From NCBI GenBank assembly GCA_037074615.1, contig CM073519.1, forward strand, positions 31,765,001 through 31,829,000: DNA of 64,000 bases, read 5' to 3'. The translations under genes and the position numbers were made by a program. Positions 46,381 through 58,625 of the stretch are shown piece after piece. Position 1 is the first letter of the stretch, and every line of letters starts with the position of its first letter. The notes under the pieces are model-generated. The model made no database searches. It saw nothing but the letters and a program-made list of their open reading frames with translations, and was not told where the DNA came from. The DNA comes from Leucaena leucocephala. Taxonomy: Eukaryota > Streptophyta > Magnoliopsida > Fabales > Fabaceae.

Positions 46381-47616
46381 ATGACGACTAGTAATACTGC
46401 TACATTATCGCTGCGATCTGTCCTTGAGAAGGACAAACTCAATGGGACAAACTTTCTTGACTGGTTTAGGAACTTGAGAATTGTTCTCAAGCAGGAAAGA
46501 AAGGCGCATGTCCTAGATCAACCCATTCCTGAGGTGCCAGCCGCCAATGCTCCTAGAGCTCAGAGAGATGCTTACACGAAGCATAAGGAAGACTCTGTCG
46601 ATGTGGGATGCTTAATGCTAGCCACCATGGTTCCAGAGCTCCAAAGAGATCTCGAACACATGGAGGCTTATGAGATCATTGTGCATCTCAAGGAAATGTT
46701 CCAGCAACAGGCAAGGCAAGAGAGGTATGAGACCACTAAGGCCTTACATTCCTGCAAGATGGCTGAAGGTGCATCAGTTAGTACTCATGTCTTAAAGATG
46801 AAAGGGTATATTGATCACAGCCAGGAGTTAGCTACGGATTTGATCTTGAACTCACTCCCGGAAAGTTATGACCAGTTTGTCATGAACTACAACATGAACA
46901 ACATAGAGAAATCTATTTCTGAACTGCATGGGATGCTTAAAACTGCTGAGCCGAGTCTTAAGAAGAAACCCAGTAGTGTTTTGATGGTTCAGAAAGGAAA
47001 GGGTACGAAAAAGAAAGGCAAAGGCAAGGGGAAGGGTCATGGCTCATCAGGTAAGACCAAAGAGTCAGGCAAGCCCGAAACCAAGCCTGCACCAAAGAAG
47101 GCAAAGCCTCCGAAGGAAGGAGTCTGCTTCTTCTGCAATGAACCGGGTCATTGGAAGAGGAATTGCAAACTCTACCTCGAAGATCTGAAAAAGAACAAGA
47201 AGGATAGCGGGGCTATCGCTTCAGGTATTTATGTTATAGACATTCATCTTTCTACTTCCACCTCATGGGTATTAGATACTGCATGTGGTTCTCACATTTG
47301 TACAAATGTGCAGGGACTAAAGGACAGTAGGAAGCTGAAAAAGGGCGAGGTTGACCTACGAGTTGGAAACAGAGCAAGGGTTGCTACGTTAGCTGTAGGC
47401 ACTTATGAATTAGTTCTGCCCACTGGGCTTTTGTTAGTTTTGAACAATTGCTATTATGTTCCTGCTTTAAGTAGTAACATTATTTCACTTTCTTATTTGG
47501 ATAAGGAAGGTTTCACTTCCATTGCTGGGAATAGTAGATGTTCTATTTATCGTAATGATGTTTTCTATGCTCATGGTGATTTGCATGTTGATCATTACAT
47601 ATTAAATTTGGAATAA
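46381..47616 (+). pseudogene. Copia R gag and protease (N-terminal polyprotein)
   Basis: 411 codons open from ATG 46381. Gag: KLNGTNFLDWFRNLRIVLKQ near residues 18-38 and SLPESYDQFVMNYNM in the capsid region, then a lysine/glycine-rich basic tract (about 210-240) and a CCHC zinc knuckle CFFCNEPGHWKRNC at residues 249-262. Between MKGYID and HSQELATD about 10 residues usual in the family seem to be missing. Protease: the DTG catalytic triad is DTA at residues 299-301 (VLDTACGSH), an active-site change; the NCYYVPALSSNIISLS motif follows. The TAA at 47614-47616 interrupts the polyprotein in frame just before the integrase zinc-binding region. It would form particles and cleave the polyprotein. 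Confidence 0.92.
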
Positions 47617-48652
47617 CCCAATCATGGAAATATCTATAACATAACCGCCAAAAGGGTCAAACCAAACGATTTGAATCCCACATACCTCTGGAACTGTCGT
47701 CTGGGCCACATAAATGAGAAACGCATTTCCAAACTCCATCAAGATGGATTTCTAAACTCATTTGATTTTGAATCATATGACACTTGCGAGTCTTGCTTGT
47801 TAGAAAAGATGACAAAGTCACCTTTCACTGGGTACAGTGAGAGGGCCACTGATTTATTGGGCCTCATACATACAGATGTGTGTGGACCGATGAACACAAA
47901 TGCCAGAGGAGGTTATTCGTACTTCATAACATTTATAGATGATTTCAGCAGATATGGGTACATCTATGATGAAACATAAATCTGAATCTTTTGAAAAGTT
48001 CAAAATATTTCAAAATGAAGTACAAAACCAGCTTGGCAAAACAATTAAAGCCCTTCGATCTGATCGGGGTGGTGAATATTTGAGCCAAGAGTTCATAGAT
48101 CATCTTAGGAGTTGTGGGATACTCTCACAATTGACTCCTCCAGGGACACCACAATAGAATGGCGTTTCTGAACGGAGGAATCGAACACTATTAGATATGG
48201 TTCGATCCATGATGAGTCTAACAGATCTTCCGCCCTCCTTTTGGGGCCATACCCTAGAGACAGCTGCGTTCACACTCAATCGTGTTCCATCTAAGGCAAT
48301 CGAAAAGACTCTGTATGAGATATGGACTGGGAGGACGCCTAGTTTGTCTTTCCTCAAGATTTGGGGATGCGAGGTCTATGTTAAGCAACAAGCCTCAGAC
48401 AAATTAGCGCCCAAATCCTCAAAATGCCTTTTTGTGGGATATCCTAAGGAAACCAAGGGATATTACGTCTACAACCCTGCTGATAACAAAGTGTTTGTTG
48501 TCAGAAATGGTATCTTTCTTGAACGAGAATTTATCTCTAAAAGAACCAGTGGGAGTAAGGTACAACTCGTAGAAGTTCGAGAGCTACAAGACATCACAGA
48601 ACTGCAGATGGAAAATAGAGAAGACTCACAACAAGTTGTTGACACTCCTTAA
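47617..48652 (+). pseudogene. Copia R integrase
   Basis: Integrase inserts the cDNA into the genome. Zinc-binding region: LWNCRLGH...CESC; the usual first histidine of HHCC is asparagine (codon 47692-47694). Catalytic core: IHTDVCGPM, FIDDFSRYGY and LRSDRGGEYLSQEF supply the D, D and E. A frameshift lies at about 47967 (two bases short of the expected frame), moving the reading from frame 1 to frame 2. TAG at 48155-48157 replaces the second glutamine of the PGTPQQN motif. Downstream WGCEVYVKQ and LFVGYPKETKGYYVYNP mark the C-terminal region. TAA at 48650-48652 closes this open stretch before RT. Confidence 0.9.
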
Positions 48653-50278
48653 GTCACGCAAGGTCCACGTAAATCTAATAGGATACGACTTCAGCCTCAG
48701 AGATATGGATTTCTGATTTCTGATAGTCGTGATGTGTTGCTCATTGAGCATAATGAGCCGACTACCTATCGAGAAGCTATAGTGGGACCAAACTCCGAAA
48801 AATGGCTTAGTGCCATGAAGTCTGAGATGCAATCCATGTACGACAATCAGGTTTGGACCTTAGTTGACCCGCCTGAAGGTGTAAAAAACGTCGGGTGCAA
48901 GTGGGTTTTCAAAGAGAAAACTGACATGGATGGCAATGTAAATGTCTTCAAGGCACGACTGGTTGCAAAAGGTTTTACTCAAACTCATGGTGTGGACTAT
49001 GATGAGACCTTTTCCCCAGTAGCAATGGCCAAATCAATCAGAATCCTCTTTGCTATTGCAGCATATTATGACTATGAAATATGGCAGATGGACGTCAAGA
49101 CAGCCTTCCTTAATGGAAAGCTCCTTGAGGATGTGTACATGACACAACCTAAAGGGTTTGTGCGTTCCGAGGACTCTGGTAAAGTGTGCAAGCTTCAAAA
49201 GTCCATTTATGGACTAAAGCAAGCCTCTCAGAGTTGGAATCATCGTTTTGATGAAGTAATCAACGAGTTTGGATTTCTTCAAAACATTGATGAACCTTGT
49301 GTGTACAAGAAGGTTAGTGGGAGCACAGTTGTGTTTTTGGTACTCTATGTCGATGACATCCTACTTATTGGGAATGACATTCCTACCTTGCAGATTGTCA
49401 AGTCTTGGTTAGGAAAGTCTTTCTCGATGAAAGACTTGGGTGAAGCCACCTACATCCTAGGAATTAGGATCTATAGAGATAGATCTAAAAGACTTCTAGG
49501 ACTCAGTCAGAGTACATACATAGACAAAATACTGCATAGGTTCAGTATGCACGAATCAAAGAGGGGTTTCATACCCATGTCTCATGGTACTCACCTCAGC
49601 AAAGATCTGTGTCCTAGTACATCTGATCAGGGAGGTCGCATGAGTAAGGTTCCATATGCCTCGGCCATAGGATCTATCATGTACGCCATGTTATGTACTC
49701 GATCGGATGTCTCGTTTGCCTTAAGTATGACTAGCCGATACCAACAGGACCCTGGTGAGGGCCATTGGACTGCTGTCAAGAATATCCTTAAGTACTTAAG
49801 AAGGACTAAGGACTTATTCTTGGTTTATGGTGGATTGGATGATGAGCTCTGTGTAACTGGTTACACAGATGCGAGTTTCCAAACTGACCAGGACGACCAA
49901 AAATCGCAGTCTCGATACATATTCCTCCTCAATAATGGAGCAGTAAGCTAGAAGAGCTCTAAGCAGGGCACTGTAGCAGATTCTGCAATGGAAGCTGAGT
50001 ATATAGCAGCATCTAATGCAGCTAAGGAAGCCGTTTGGATCAGGAAGTTCATCACAGAACTAGGGGTGATACCTACCATCTCAGATCCAATAACTTTGCT
50101 CTGTGACAATAGTGGTGCTATTGCACAGGCCAAAGAGCCTAGGTCACATCAAAGGACCAAGCATATACTCAGGCGATTTCATCTCATCAGAGAAATCAAC
50201 GATAGAGGTGATATAAAAATATGTAAAGTAGCAGGAGAAGATAATGTTGCTGATCCTCTAACAAAGCCGCTTGTGTAG
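48653..50278 (+). pseudogene. Copia R reverse transcriptase and RNase H
   Basis: RT copies element RNA into DNA; RNase H removes the RNA. The frame is open from 48653; the first ATG is at 48734. RT motifs: NVGCKWVFKEKTDMDGNV, KARLVAKGFTQ, DETFSPVA, QMDVKTAFLNG, SIYGLKQASQSW and the intact catalytic box YVDD (49346-49357). RNase H: TGYTDASF, then TAG at 49949-49951 where tryptophan (SWKS) is expected, then MEAEYIAASNAAKE, LCDNSGAIA and DPLTKPLV just before the TAG stop at 50276-50278. Apart from that one nonsense codon the RT-RH region is in one frame and its catalytic residues are present. Confidence 0.93.
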
Positions 50279-50341
50279 GCAAAGCATGAGCGTCATGTTA
50301 GGTCAATGGGAATTAGTCAAATTAATGATTGTACCTAGTGC

Positions 50342-50352
50342 AAGTGGGAGGT
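50342..50352 (+). other. Polypurine tract of copia R
   Basis: AAGTGGGAGGT immediately before the 3' LTR. Confidence 0.92.
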
Positions 50353-52200
50353 TGTTAGAAATCGTGCCCTAGGGGCCAATCATTATCTTATGAACATTAT
50401 TGATTTATGAATTTATTAATTGAGTTATCATATTATTTGCATGTTTACTATGATGACCATCCTTGGATAATTCATGATATTATCCTAAATGTCCCTGGTC
50501 GATCATCTATATGGGAGCACAGATGAAATAAGACCAGTATGACTTTGAAGATGTATAGAGATATAAATCAAAGTCATAAGCACATGTAAGAGTACAGGGT
50601 GTTGGACCGACCCGCTATGAGAGAACTGCATGGGTAACGTCATAAGCTTCTCTCATATACAAACCATGTCAATATGCCCTTTGACTTGAGATCATCATGG
50701 ATTCCTACATGACAAAACGCTCAGCTTTGACCTAGTCAAAAGTCACTTTTGACCGAGTGATCATAAAGACTATGTTCGGGCTTAGTGGTTTTTCATGCGG
50801 AGGAATGTGAATGGTCAAGATGGAATTTGTCCCTCACATTCATGGAGAGATATTACTGGGCCCCTCGATGAGTGAGTCTGAGAAATGTATGGCCATAATG
50901 TAATGGAAAGGTAGTTCCATTTCTATAGTCAGACTACTCAGGGATCGAGAAAGTAACGGTCGGGAATAGGAGGATGACATCATCCATGCCTCATCCATGA
51001 CCAAAATATCGCGTGACAGAAGGGACATGATATGGTTGTATAAAAGGTTACATCGTTTATCGATCCTCATATGATTTGGGTAGTCGTTATGTCTTGCTAG
51101 AGACCGCTTGCGACTTGTGGGCTAGTATAGCAAATGGCCCACTGCCAACTTCATATGGGCCTACAGGGTCGCACACAAAATAGCCCAACACGAGCTATGA
51201 TGTCCAGATTCATTGAATCTAAGACATGTCCAGATTCGATGAATGATCCAGGTGAATGTATATATATTTATTTATATTTATATTCGTATATATATAAATT
51301 CGTATATATATATATTATATATATGAGATATATGAGATTTAATTTATAAGGATAAATTAAATCCCTATCACATTTGAATTCGAAATTCAAATTGATAGGA
51401 TATCTCATATAAGAGATATTTATAAGATTTAATTTATAAGGATAAATTAAATCTCTATCACGTTTGAATTCGAAATTCAAATTGATAGGATATCTCATAT
51501 AAGAGATATTTATAAGATTTAATTTTAAGGATAAATTAAATCCCTATCATGTTTGAATTTGAAATTCAAATTGATAGGATATCTCAAATTTGTTTTATGA
51601 GAATAAATCAAATATAGTTCAGTCTCATCTTTATTTAAAGTTAAATAAATAGGTAATTAAATCTGTGGGACGGATTTAATATTATTTATTTAATTAGTTT
51701 CTTATAAAATTATACAATATATGATATTGTATTATTTTCGGAATTAATATAAGATTAACTCCTATATATCTAATATTAGTTATATATCTAATATTAGGAG
51801 CTACGTTTTGAAAAGACACACACATAGAACACAGAAAGGCCGAAGGGGACTCTGTAAAAGGTTTGCAGATAAAAAACTGCCGAAATAGAGACGAAGAGGA
51901 CGAACTCTTGAGAAAGCCCTGGAGGGACAAGAGACGCTAGCACGTCATTCGTGGTTGAAAAGCTGTTCGTGTGGATACCAGTAGAGGAAGCCGACCTGAG
52001 TCGTCGACTTCTTGTGATCAGAAAGGGAGCACGAGCCGCAGAGAGAAGCTGTGAACGTCGTGACCGAAAGCTGTGGAAGTCGCTGAGACACACTGAGGGT
52101 AATGCTTCTTCCCACTTGACTTAAACACATACGGTAGATCCTGGCAAGGAATGAAAAATTTTTAAGATAATTTCCGCTGCGTGTCTTTCAATTCCTTACA
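50353..52200 (+). repeat. Copia R 3' LTR
   Basis: 1848 bp, TGTTAGAAATC...TTCCTTACA, followed by TSD GAAAC. TATA box at 51039-51045; 90-bp units from 51335, 51425 and 51515. Near 51750-51800 it has lost about 36 bp present in the 5' LTR and carries a short duplication of ATATATCTAATATTAG. Confidence 0.96.
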
Positions 52201-52205
52201 GAAAC

Positions 52206-53440
52206 TTCTCATACCATTCTCATCTTTCATAACTTTACTATACTCTTTACTGTAGAGAGCTACACAGGCTCTACCATGCACATATCTATCATCATTTATT
52301 CGTCTCATCAGAGGGACCTTACTCTATCTGAGTTATACTGTCCCATCTCTTGACTTTATTTCAAAAGCAATCCTTTTTCTATTGCAAGAGCAATCTAGCT
52401 CTATTGCAACAATACTAACTTATGTCTTTACTGCTCTTTCTTTAGAGCTGCACCATCTTTCATAAATGCTTCTTATTTCATTTCATATCACTCATATTCC
52501 TTACCCTTACTGAAGGGATATATCCTGAGTATCGTAATCATGTATCTATTAATCCTCATCTTATTCTCATTACCTATCATTGTCTGATCATATTGTCTAG
52601 ATCCCAAACATTCATTTAGAAATCGGAAATAACTATTTATCTGACTTAGGCTACCACATTACCCTCTTACTAAGGTATAGACTCAACCCTTCATTACCCT
52701 TTCTTACATAGGGAATAGGAGAGTCACTTTATCTTTAAATCTGTGGCTACCTTTCTCTTTATCAGACTTAGTCTACTCTAGACTAGACTGTGGTTCCTCT
52801 ATCTTGGGAACATCAGCGGCTCATCTTGTTTCTAACTTTAGGCCATGTGCTAGGATTATTCCTAGGCAAGCCTCATTCTTTTGTTCAGTAAACACTAGCT
52901 GAACAAATTCTTTCGTAATGTAGATCTACTCACATAGAGGATCTACTTCTGAACATCGCCTAACCTTTCATATCTCCTTACTTTATACTATCTGGCTTGA
53001 TCATGCTTTGTACTAATCCTCTAATTGATTAATTTTAACCAGGTTGGTATCTACATTTACTATAACGTCTGATAGTTTCCCTTGACCTGGGACTGGTCAT
53101 CTTCTGTCTCTATTCATAGATAAAACTACTCCTCAGACATTATCCTACTTAGTCCAGCCATATTGTGCTAAGAAACACGAGATCTCGGCAGTAACGGTTG
53201 ACTAAGTCTAGTCACTTCCTTGAAGATTACCCTATACCACTGTAAGTTATGGGGTATCATTCTATCTATCTAGGTGTCACTATTTCTTGTCTGAATCATT
53301 CTCTAGGTAGTGAACACCATCCCCATATCTCATACTAGGGAGGAAACCTTTGTAGTTCACATCTCTAACTTTTTAAGTGTTAGTCTTTCTACTCCAGAGC
53401 ATCACTGAGCCAGAACCTTCTGTTCTATGCCAGAATCTTA
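52206..53440 (-). other. Gypsy B internal region, 5' non-coding part
   Basis: 1.2 kb, no gene supported. It matches parts of A (about 8690-8940) and E (about 58430-58620), for example the CTAGCTGAACAAATTCTTT and GTAGATCTACTCACAT phrases. The ORF1 present in A and C is absent here. Confidence 0.6.
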
Positions 53441-53453
53441 TGCTCTGATACCA
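53441..53453 (-). other. Primer-binding site of gypsy B
   Basis: Minus strand TGGTATCAGAGCA, an exact match to the initiator tRNA-Met complement, 3 bp inside the 5' LTR. Confidence 0.93.
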
Positions 53454-53456
53454 AAT

Positions 53457-56053
53457 TATAACATCCTCCTTTTCATATGTTTTAGGGACCAAACAGTAGC
53501 ATCTGGAACCACTTCCAACGCTATTGAAGTCAATTTACTCAATCTGGAATTTTACTCTTAGCGAATACTGTTCACTGTGCGAATTCCAAAGGAGTGACCT
53601 GACTTCGAAAAATCATAACTAATTCTATAAAAATCAAAATGGAGTATTTCAAATTGCTACATGAAGCTAACATAATTATATTTCAGGGAAAAATGACTCT
53701 TTGACAATACATTAACCAGGTCAATGTTGGTCAACGTCCGAAGTTTATTGTTCCTCCAGCATCCTGTCCCTGATTCCAGCATTCTGGTCCCAACTTTGAT
53801 CAATCATATCTTTATGTGTAGACATCCAAATAAGACGTTCTATATATCAAATCGAAGCTTGGTATGTCTAATATTTACTGGAAAAATATCATATATTTAT
53901 TCAATCATTTACTATTTATAATTACAGCTCAAATGGCACTGCCTCCATCACGAGTTACTGTTTACAGTGACAATTTCCAGCAATTATACATACATGAATC
54001 ACATATTAATCATGCTAAGAAATTAACATATCTTCATGCATCTTTATCTCCTCCATCTTGAGAATACTTGCTGTAATTGGATTGATATGGAAGGGGTGAG
54101 ATTTATGGGGAAATCTCAGTAGCAAACAGCACTAAACAATGCATACATTAATGTGAATACTTGTGCTTGCTTGTGAAAGTGTTAATATTGCCTAATGTGC
54201 ATGCTTCCATGTTACATATGAAATACAATTGGCCAAAGTCATCATAGGAACAGAGCTTCATACATAGGCACATATTCAACACAGTTCAACAAAGCCATAG
54301 CACATCAAGCATAACATTCAATGCATACAAGCTTAGGATTAGTTTACTACCTGGCATATAGCTTTCCTCTAGCTTTTAGCATTTGCTCTAAGATTCCTTA
54401 TTTTCATAGGTCAGAGCCTATACATAGCATAATAATATATTCATTATTATTCTATTAGTATAGCTCTATTTCACTCATGCATAGCTAGGGGTAATATCCT
54501 TACTCCGACATTCCTCTAACTTTCTTTCTATATATAGCTAACTTTATTAATAGAGATATTTCTCTATTCTAACCATTAAGAGCAATCCTCTACTTTATTA
54601 GAGCAGGGACTAGATAACTTTCTTACCTCATTCCTAAGCTTTGCCCAGTCCCTCGGCTCCTTAGACTGCTCCTGGCTCCACCAGAACTCCTTCCTTTCTC
54701 TCTTTCCTTCTCTCTTTCTCTCTTTTCCTCTTCTTTCTCTTCCTTTTCTTGCTAGATCCGTGGTGTGCCTTGGAATGGGAGGGGAGTGGCCTATTTATAG
54801 GTGAGAGGAGGTGGAATGAATGGTCCAGATTGATTCATGATGAATGGCCCAGATTGCTTGCTTCCTCAAGAAGCTTTGCCTGCATCATCATGATGACATC
54901 ACCCTCCTTGATGACTCACCACTTATGACATCATCTAGGACACCTCAAGGGTATATGTGGCGAAATGTGGGGCCCTTGGGACACCTCACCAGCTGACTCA
55001 GCCTTTCCAGAGAGCTCCAGAGTCTTTTCCCTGAATGGACGGCCGAGATCATGCCACGTGTCCTCTTACTTTTTCTCCTTTTTCTCTAATCATGCCATGT
55101 GTCCTTTTCTTTTCCTCTTTTACTATAATCATGCCATGTGGCGCATTGTGGGCCCCATTTATGTCCTCTCATGATTCCAGATCACTTTACCCAGTTCTAT
55201 CTATGACCGGGTCACTTTGCTTTATTGAAAAAGCACTAAAACATTATTTTAATACCTCTTGGGCCCACATTACTCTTGGGCTACGTTTTTGGGCCTTTAA
55301 ATATCATCTTCGGTTTCTAACCAAGCCCAAGCACTCTGGTGGCTCAGTTCCCAAGGAACATCCTTAGTAAATTACTAAAATGCCCTTACTACCTCTTTAA
55401 TACTTTTAGGGGCACTATTGTCTTTTCATACCTTACCAGAGTATCTCTTAACCCTGGTCAACTATCCAGATACCCTTTCTTAACTGTCTAACCTTAGTCA
55501 AACGATCATAACGCCCTTCATCTGACTCTGGCTTAATGACACAACACAGTGGCATACCTTCAGTAGCATTGTCATAATTCTTTATTTTTCTCGGTCTTTA
55601 TTGGCCCTGGCCCACATATTTATCTGAAAATATCATTCAGCCTATAAGGTGCCATTCTGGACCCTCTGTATGATCCACTATCTCCATGGGCTCAATTCCC
55701 GAGAAATTCCCCCGAAACCTATTTATCGGGTCTTTTAATCCACTGTAAATTCTGTAGTAAATTCTACAGAATTCCTTTTTGAGCTCTGTCAGTTTCATAA
55801 ATTCTTATATTAATTATAGGAATTTACTGTCACATTTCATCTGATTCTAAGGTCTATAGAATACTATATTAATTTTTCTTCTCTTCAAAAATTAATATAA
55901 ATCTTTCGAGACCTCATATCAAAACTTTGTGTTGTATCAAACTGATCATCATAATTTTCTCTATTTATTGAGACCTCTGCTCAATAGGGTCTAGTAGCAT
56001 CCCCTTTTCAGGCTATATACTGGGCTTTAAGGCCTAAAAATTGGGATATGACA
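53457..56053 (-). repeat. Gypsy B 5' LTR
   Basis: 2597 bp, the partner of 38959-41555 and equal in length. Its ORFs (53724-53921, 53864-54061, 54965-55174, 55035-55367) mirror those in the other LTR and show no domain. Confidence 0.93.
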
Positions 56054-56058
56054 GGTTT

Positions 56059-56807
56059 GGGCTCACTTGGCAACATCATGGGCCTCTCTGTGATATCATT
56101 TGAGCTCATTTAGTCATAACTTACTTACTGCTAAGTTTCACAATCAAATCTCGAGCATTCACAAACTCCGTCAAAATTCACTAAAACGTGAATAACTTTT
56201 CCTACAAAACTCCTTTCGGGGTTCCGTTAGTTTCCTAACCTCTGACTTCATATGATGCATCTTCCTATAACTTTTTCACTTATATCTAAGGTCTAGACGA
56301 TCTAATAAAAATTTTAGATAACTTTCATACTATCAGTTAAATATCATCTATATGGAACTCCAATAAAATTTATGTATCCTCCTAGATTAACCAGCATAAC
56401 TTTCTCTATCTACTGATAAATTTTGAGACTGAAATGCTTCTTGGCAGTTCTAAGCCTTTTCTGGCTCACCTTTCTATAATTACAATTTTGCCCTTAGAAA
56501 CTTTTGGAAATTACACTTTAGTCCCTCAACTTTTCATAATTACACTTAATGGCCCACAACTTGTATCTACTTTCATCTTTAGCCTTGGGACTTTTAGACT
56601 TTCCAGTTTAGTCCCTTTCTTTCTTCAAAATGACTATTATGCCCCAGGGGCTTTCACTATTTACAATTTAGTCTTTAATCTTTCATTTGTAGTTTAGTTC
56701 CTGAACATCATCTATATACTTCAGGGACTTCTGCTCAACAGGGCCTAGTAGCATACCTCTTTCAGGCTACATATTGGGCTTGTAGACCTAAAAATTAGGA
56801 TATGACA
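56059..56807 (-). repeat. Gypsy E 3' LTR, second segment
   Basis: It continues 38958 across the B insertion and ends TTAGGATATGACA. It includes a run of phrases of the type TTTAGTCCCT/TTGCCCTTAG every 30-40 bp (56480-56700). It pairs with 58626-59346. Confidence 0.8.
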
Positions 56808-58625
56808 TTTCTCCTCCCCTTAAAATAAATTTCATCCTCAAAATTTTAGGATTAAATCTTTATTCATACTTTGATGAAGAGTTTCTCTGAGGAGAAATCC
56901 CTTACATTTCATAATATTTTCTTGACTTTTCTAACTCTTCTTAACTTTTCTTACTATCTTATATAACTTTGTGCATCTATGCCAATCTTTTGTGGCATTT
57001 ACACACTTTCTCATTAATTCCCCATCATTGGGCTACTTTATCTGAGCATATTTCAACTAAGCATTCTACTGGGTTAGGGCTAAGTTACTTTTCTTATAGC
57101 TTTATGCCCTAGCATATTCTTTCTCATAGAATTGTGTTCTATTTTTATTCTATCTTAGACCCTTCTTATACTATCTCTCTTGGGTCTATCTAGCCTTCTA
57201 ATCTCTTTATCCTCATCTAGAGGATCTATTTGTCTCTCATTCTTATTTTCTGTAATCTCACCTTAGAGATTTCTTTATTTTTATTTGACCCTTTCTGATA
57301 TCTTATGAGATATTCTTTTTTCTTCCTTAGACATATTATCTAAAAACTCATAAATATATGTTACTCAGGACTAAAAACTTTAACTTTAATTACTTAGTTC
57401 CTGTTACGTGTGAGAAGATTCTAGGTTCAGTCCCTAATAGTAATAAGGCTATCTGAAATTAACATCATGGGTACTCTTTCTGTTATGAGTTAATCAACTT
57501 GTGAAGCTTTTCTACCTTAACCTTTTCCTTGGTATTTGTTATTCCAAAGAAATATTGTACTTATGGCTCATTACTTTCTTTCTCTAGGCTAGGTCTACTG
57601 TGACCCTTAAGATCTACTGCGATTAACCGTAATCCTCTTCAGGATCTAATTGCGACCCTAGAATTCTAGTCTTTGTCAGCCATATTAGGATCTAACTGTA
57701 ATCCTCCAGAATCTACTACGATTATGTTATACTACATTTTCATCTCTGGAAGACCTAAACCATTGGACTAAGTTACAAGGTTAGCCACTTTCACATAGTT
57801 GTTAACTCAACAGATAATTCCCCAAAAATCATAACAGAAGTCAATATTATCTATTAGGACTTTATTCATTTCCTCTATCACTCAGGAATTTTTCATACCC
57901 TTCTCATCTTTTATAGCTTTACTACATTTAGCATTGGAGAGAGCTATATAGGCTCTATCATACATATATATATGTCATAATATGTTTCTTTCATATGATG
58001 GACATTACTCTTCATGAGCTGCACTGTCCATTCTCTTGGCTCTATCTCAAGAGTAATATGATTCTATCGCAAGAGCAATCTAGCTCTATTGCGAGAATGA
58101 TAACTTGCATTACATAAACACTGGTCCTTATAAGAGCTACATCATCTTTCATAAATGCTTCTCGTTTTATTTCATGTTCATGGTATATCATTCTTGGATC
58201 TTATCCCTACTGAAGGGATATGTCTTAACTTCTTCTATCTATCTATCAGTCCCAATATTTTATTGACCAGACTGTGGCTTCTTTCTAGTATTTTTCTTGA
58301 TCCTAATAAACTTATGTCGTATGGATCTTATTCATCATCTACTACTATTACTTATGTTCTCTAGGGTGCTCTACCCTAGGTCTGCTAACTACTATTACTT
58401 ATGTTCTTTAGGGTGCTCTACCCTAGGTCTGTTAAGTTACTGTTTCTTTATGATGTGGTCCCTCTATCTTGGGAACATCAACTCTCTATCTATTAACCAT
58501 CTCATCTATAACTTTAGGCCATATGCTAGGATCATTCCTAGGCAAGTCTGATTCTAACTTTTAATTCTTTTATTTAGGAAACACTAGCTGAACAAATTCT
58601 TTTGTAATGTAGATCTACTCACATG
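56808..58625 (-). other. Gypsy E PPT and internal non-coding region
   Basis: The PPT lies at 56808-56825 (minus strand TTTTAAGGGGAGGAGAAA). The rest matches the internal module of A and B with several deletions. A 47-bp tandem duplication lies at 58341-58434 (units from 58341 and 58388). No gene is supported; ORFs at 58155-58364 and 58297-58551 fall over this repeat and have no domain. Confidence 0.65.
58341..58434. repeat. 47-bp tandem duplication
   Basis: Two copies beginning ACTACTATTACTTATGTTCT with two or three differences. The corresponding region near 8650-8720 in element A has a single copy. Confidence 0.85.

Larger units (their letters stand above)
43388..52200 (+). mobile_element. 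Ty1-copia element R, complete structure, TSD GAAAC
   Basis: An 8.8-kb plus-strand element inside gypsy B. The 5' LTR is 43388-45209, the primer-binding site 45211-45222, the leader to 46380, gag-protease 46381-47616, integrase 47617-48652, RT-RNase H 48653-50278, the PPT 50342-50352 and the 3' LTR 50353-52200. GAAAC flanks it (43383-43387 and 52201-52205). The domain order PR-IN-RT-RH is copia. The LTR start TGTTGGAAATCGTGCCC resembles the Angela/Tork group, a tentative placement. The polyprotein has four in-frame stops and one frameshift, so it is not autonomous. Confidence 0.96.
38959..56053 (-). mobile_element. Ty3-gypsy element B, LARD-like, TSD GGTTT, minus strand
   Basis: A structurally complete element. 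Both LTRs are 2597 bp (38959-41555 and 53457-56053), GGTTT flanks both sides (38954-38958, 56054-56058), a near-perfect primer-binding site lies at 53453-53441 on the minus strand, and the PPT is at 41573-41556. Without the nested copia R the internal region is about 3.1 kb and has no recognisable gag or pol, even decayed. It matches non-coding internal parts of A and E. That fits a large retrotransposon derivative mobilised by proteins supplied in trans. Confidence 0.92.

Noticed and set aside
46852..47040. Minus-strand ORFs across the copia R polyprotein (also 48100-48357, 48626-48832, 49948-50133)
   Set aside because: They lie opposite well-recognised gag, integrase, RT and RNase H coding sequence.
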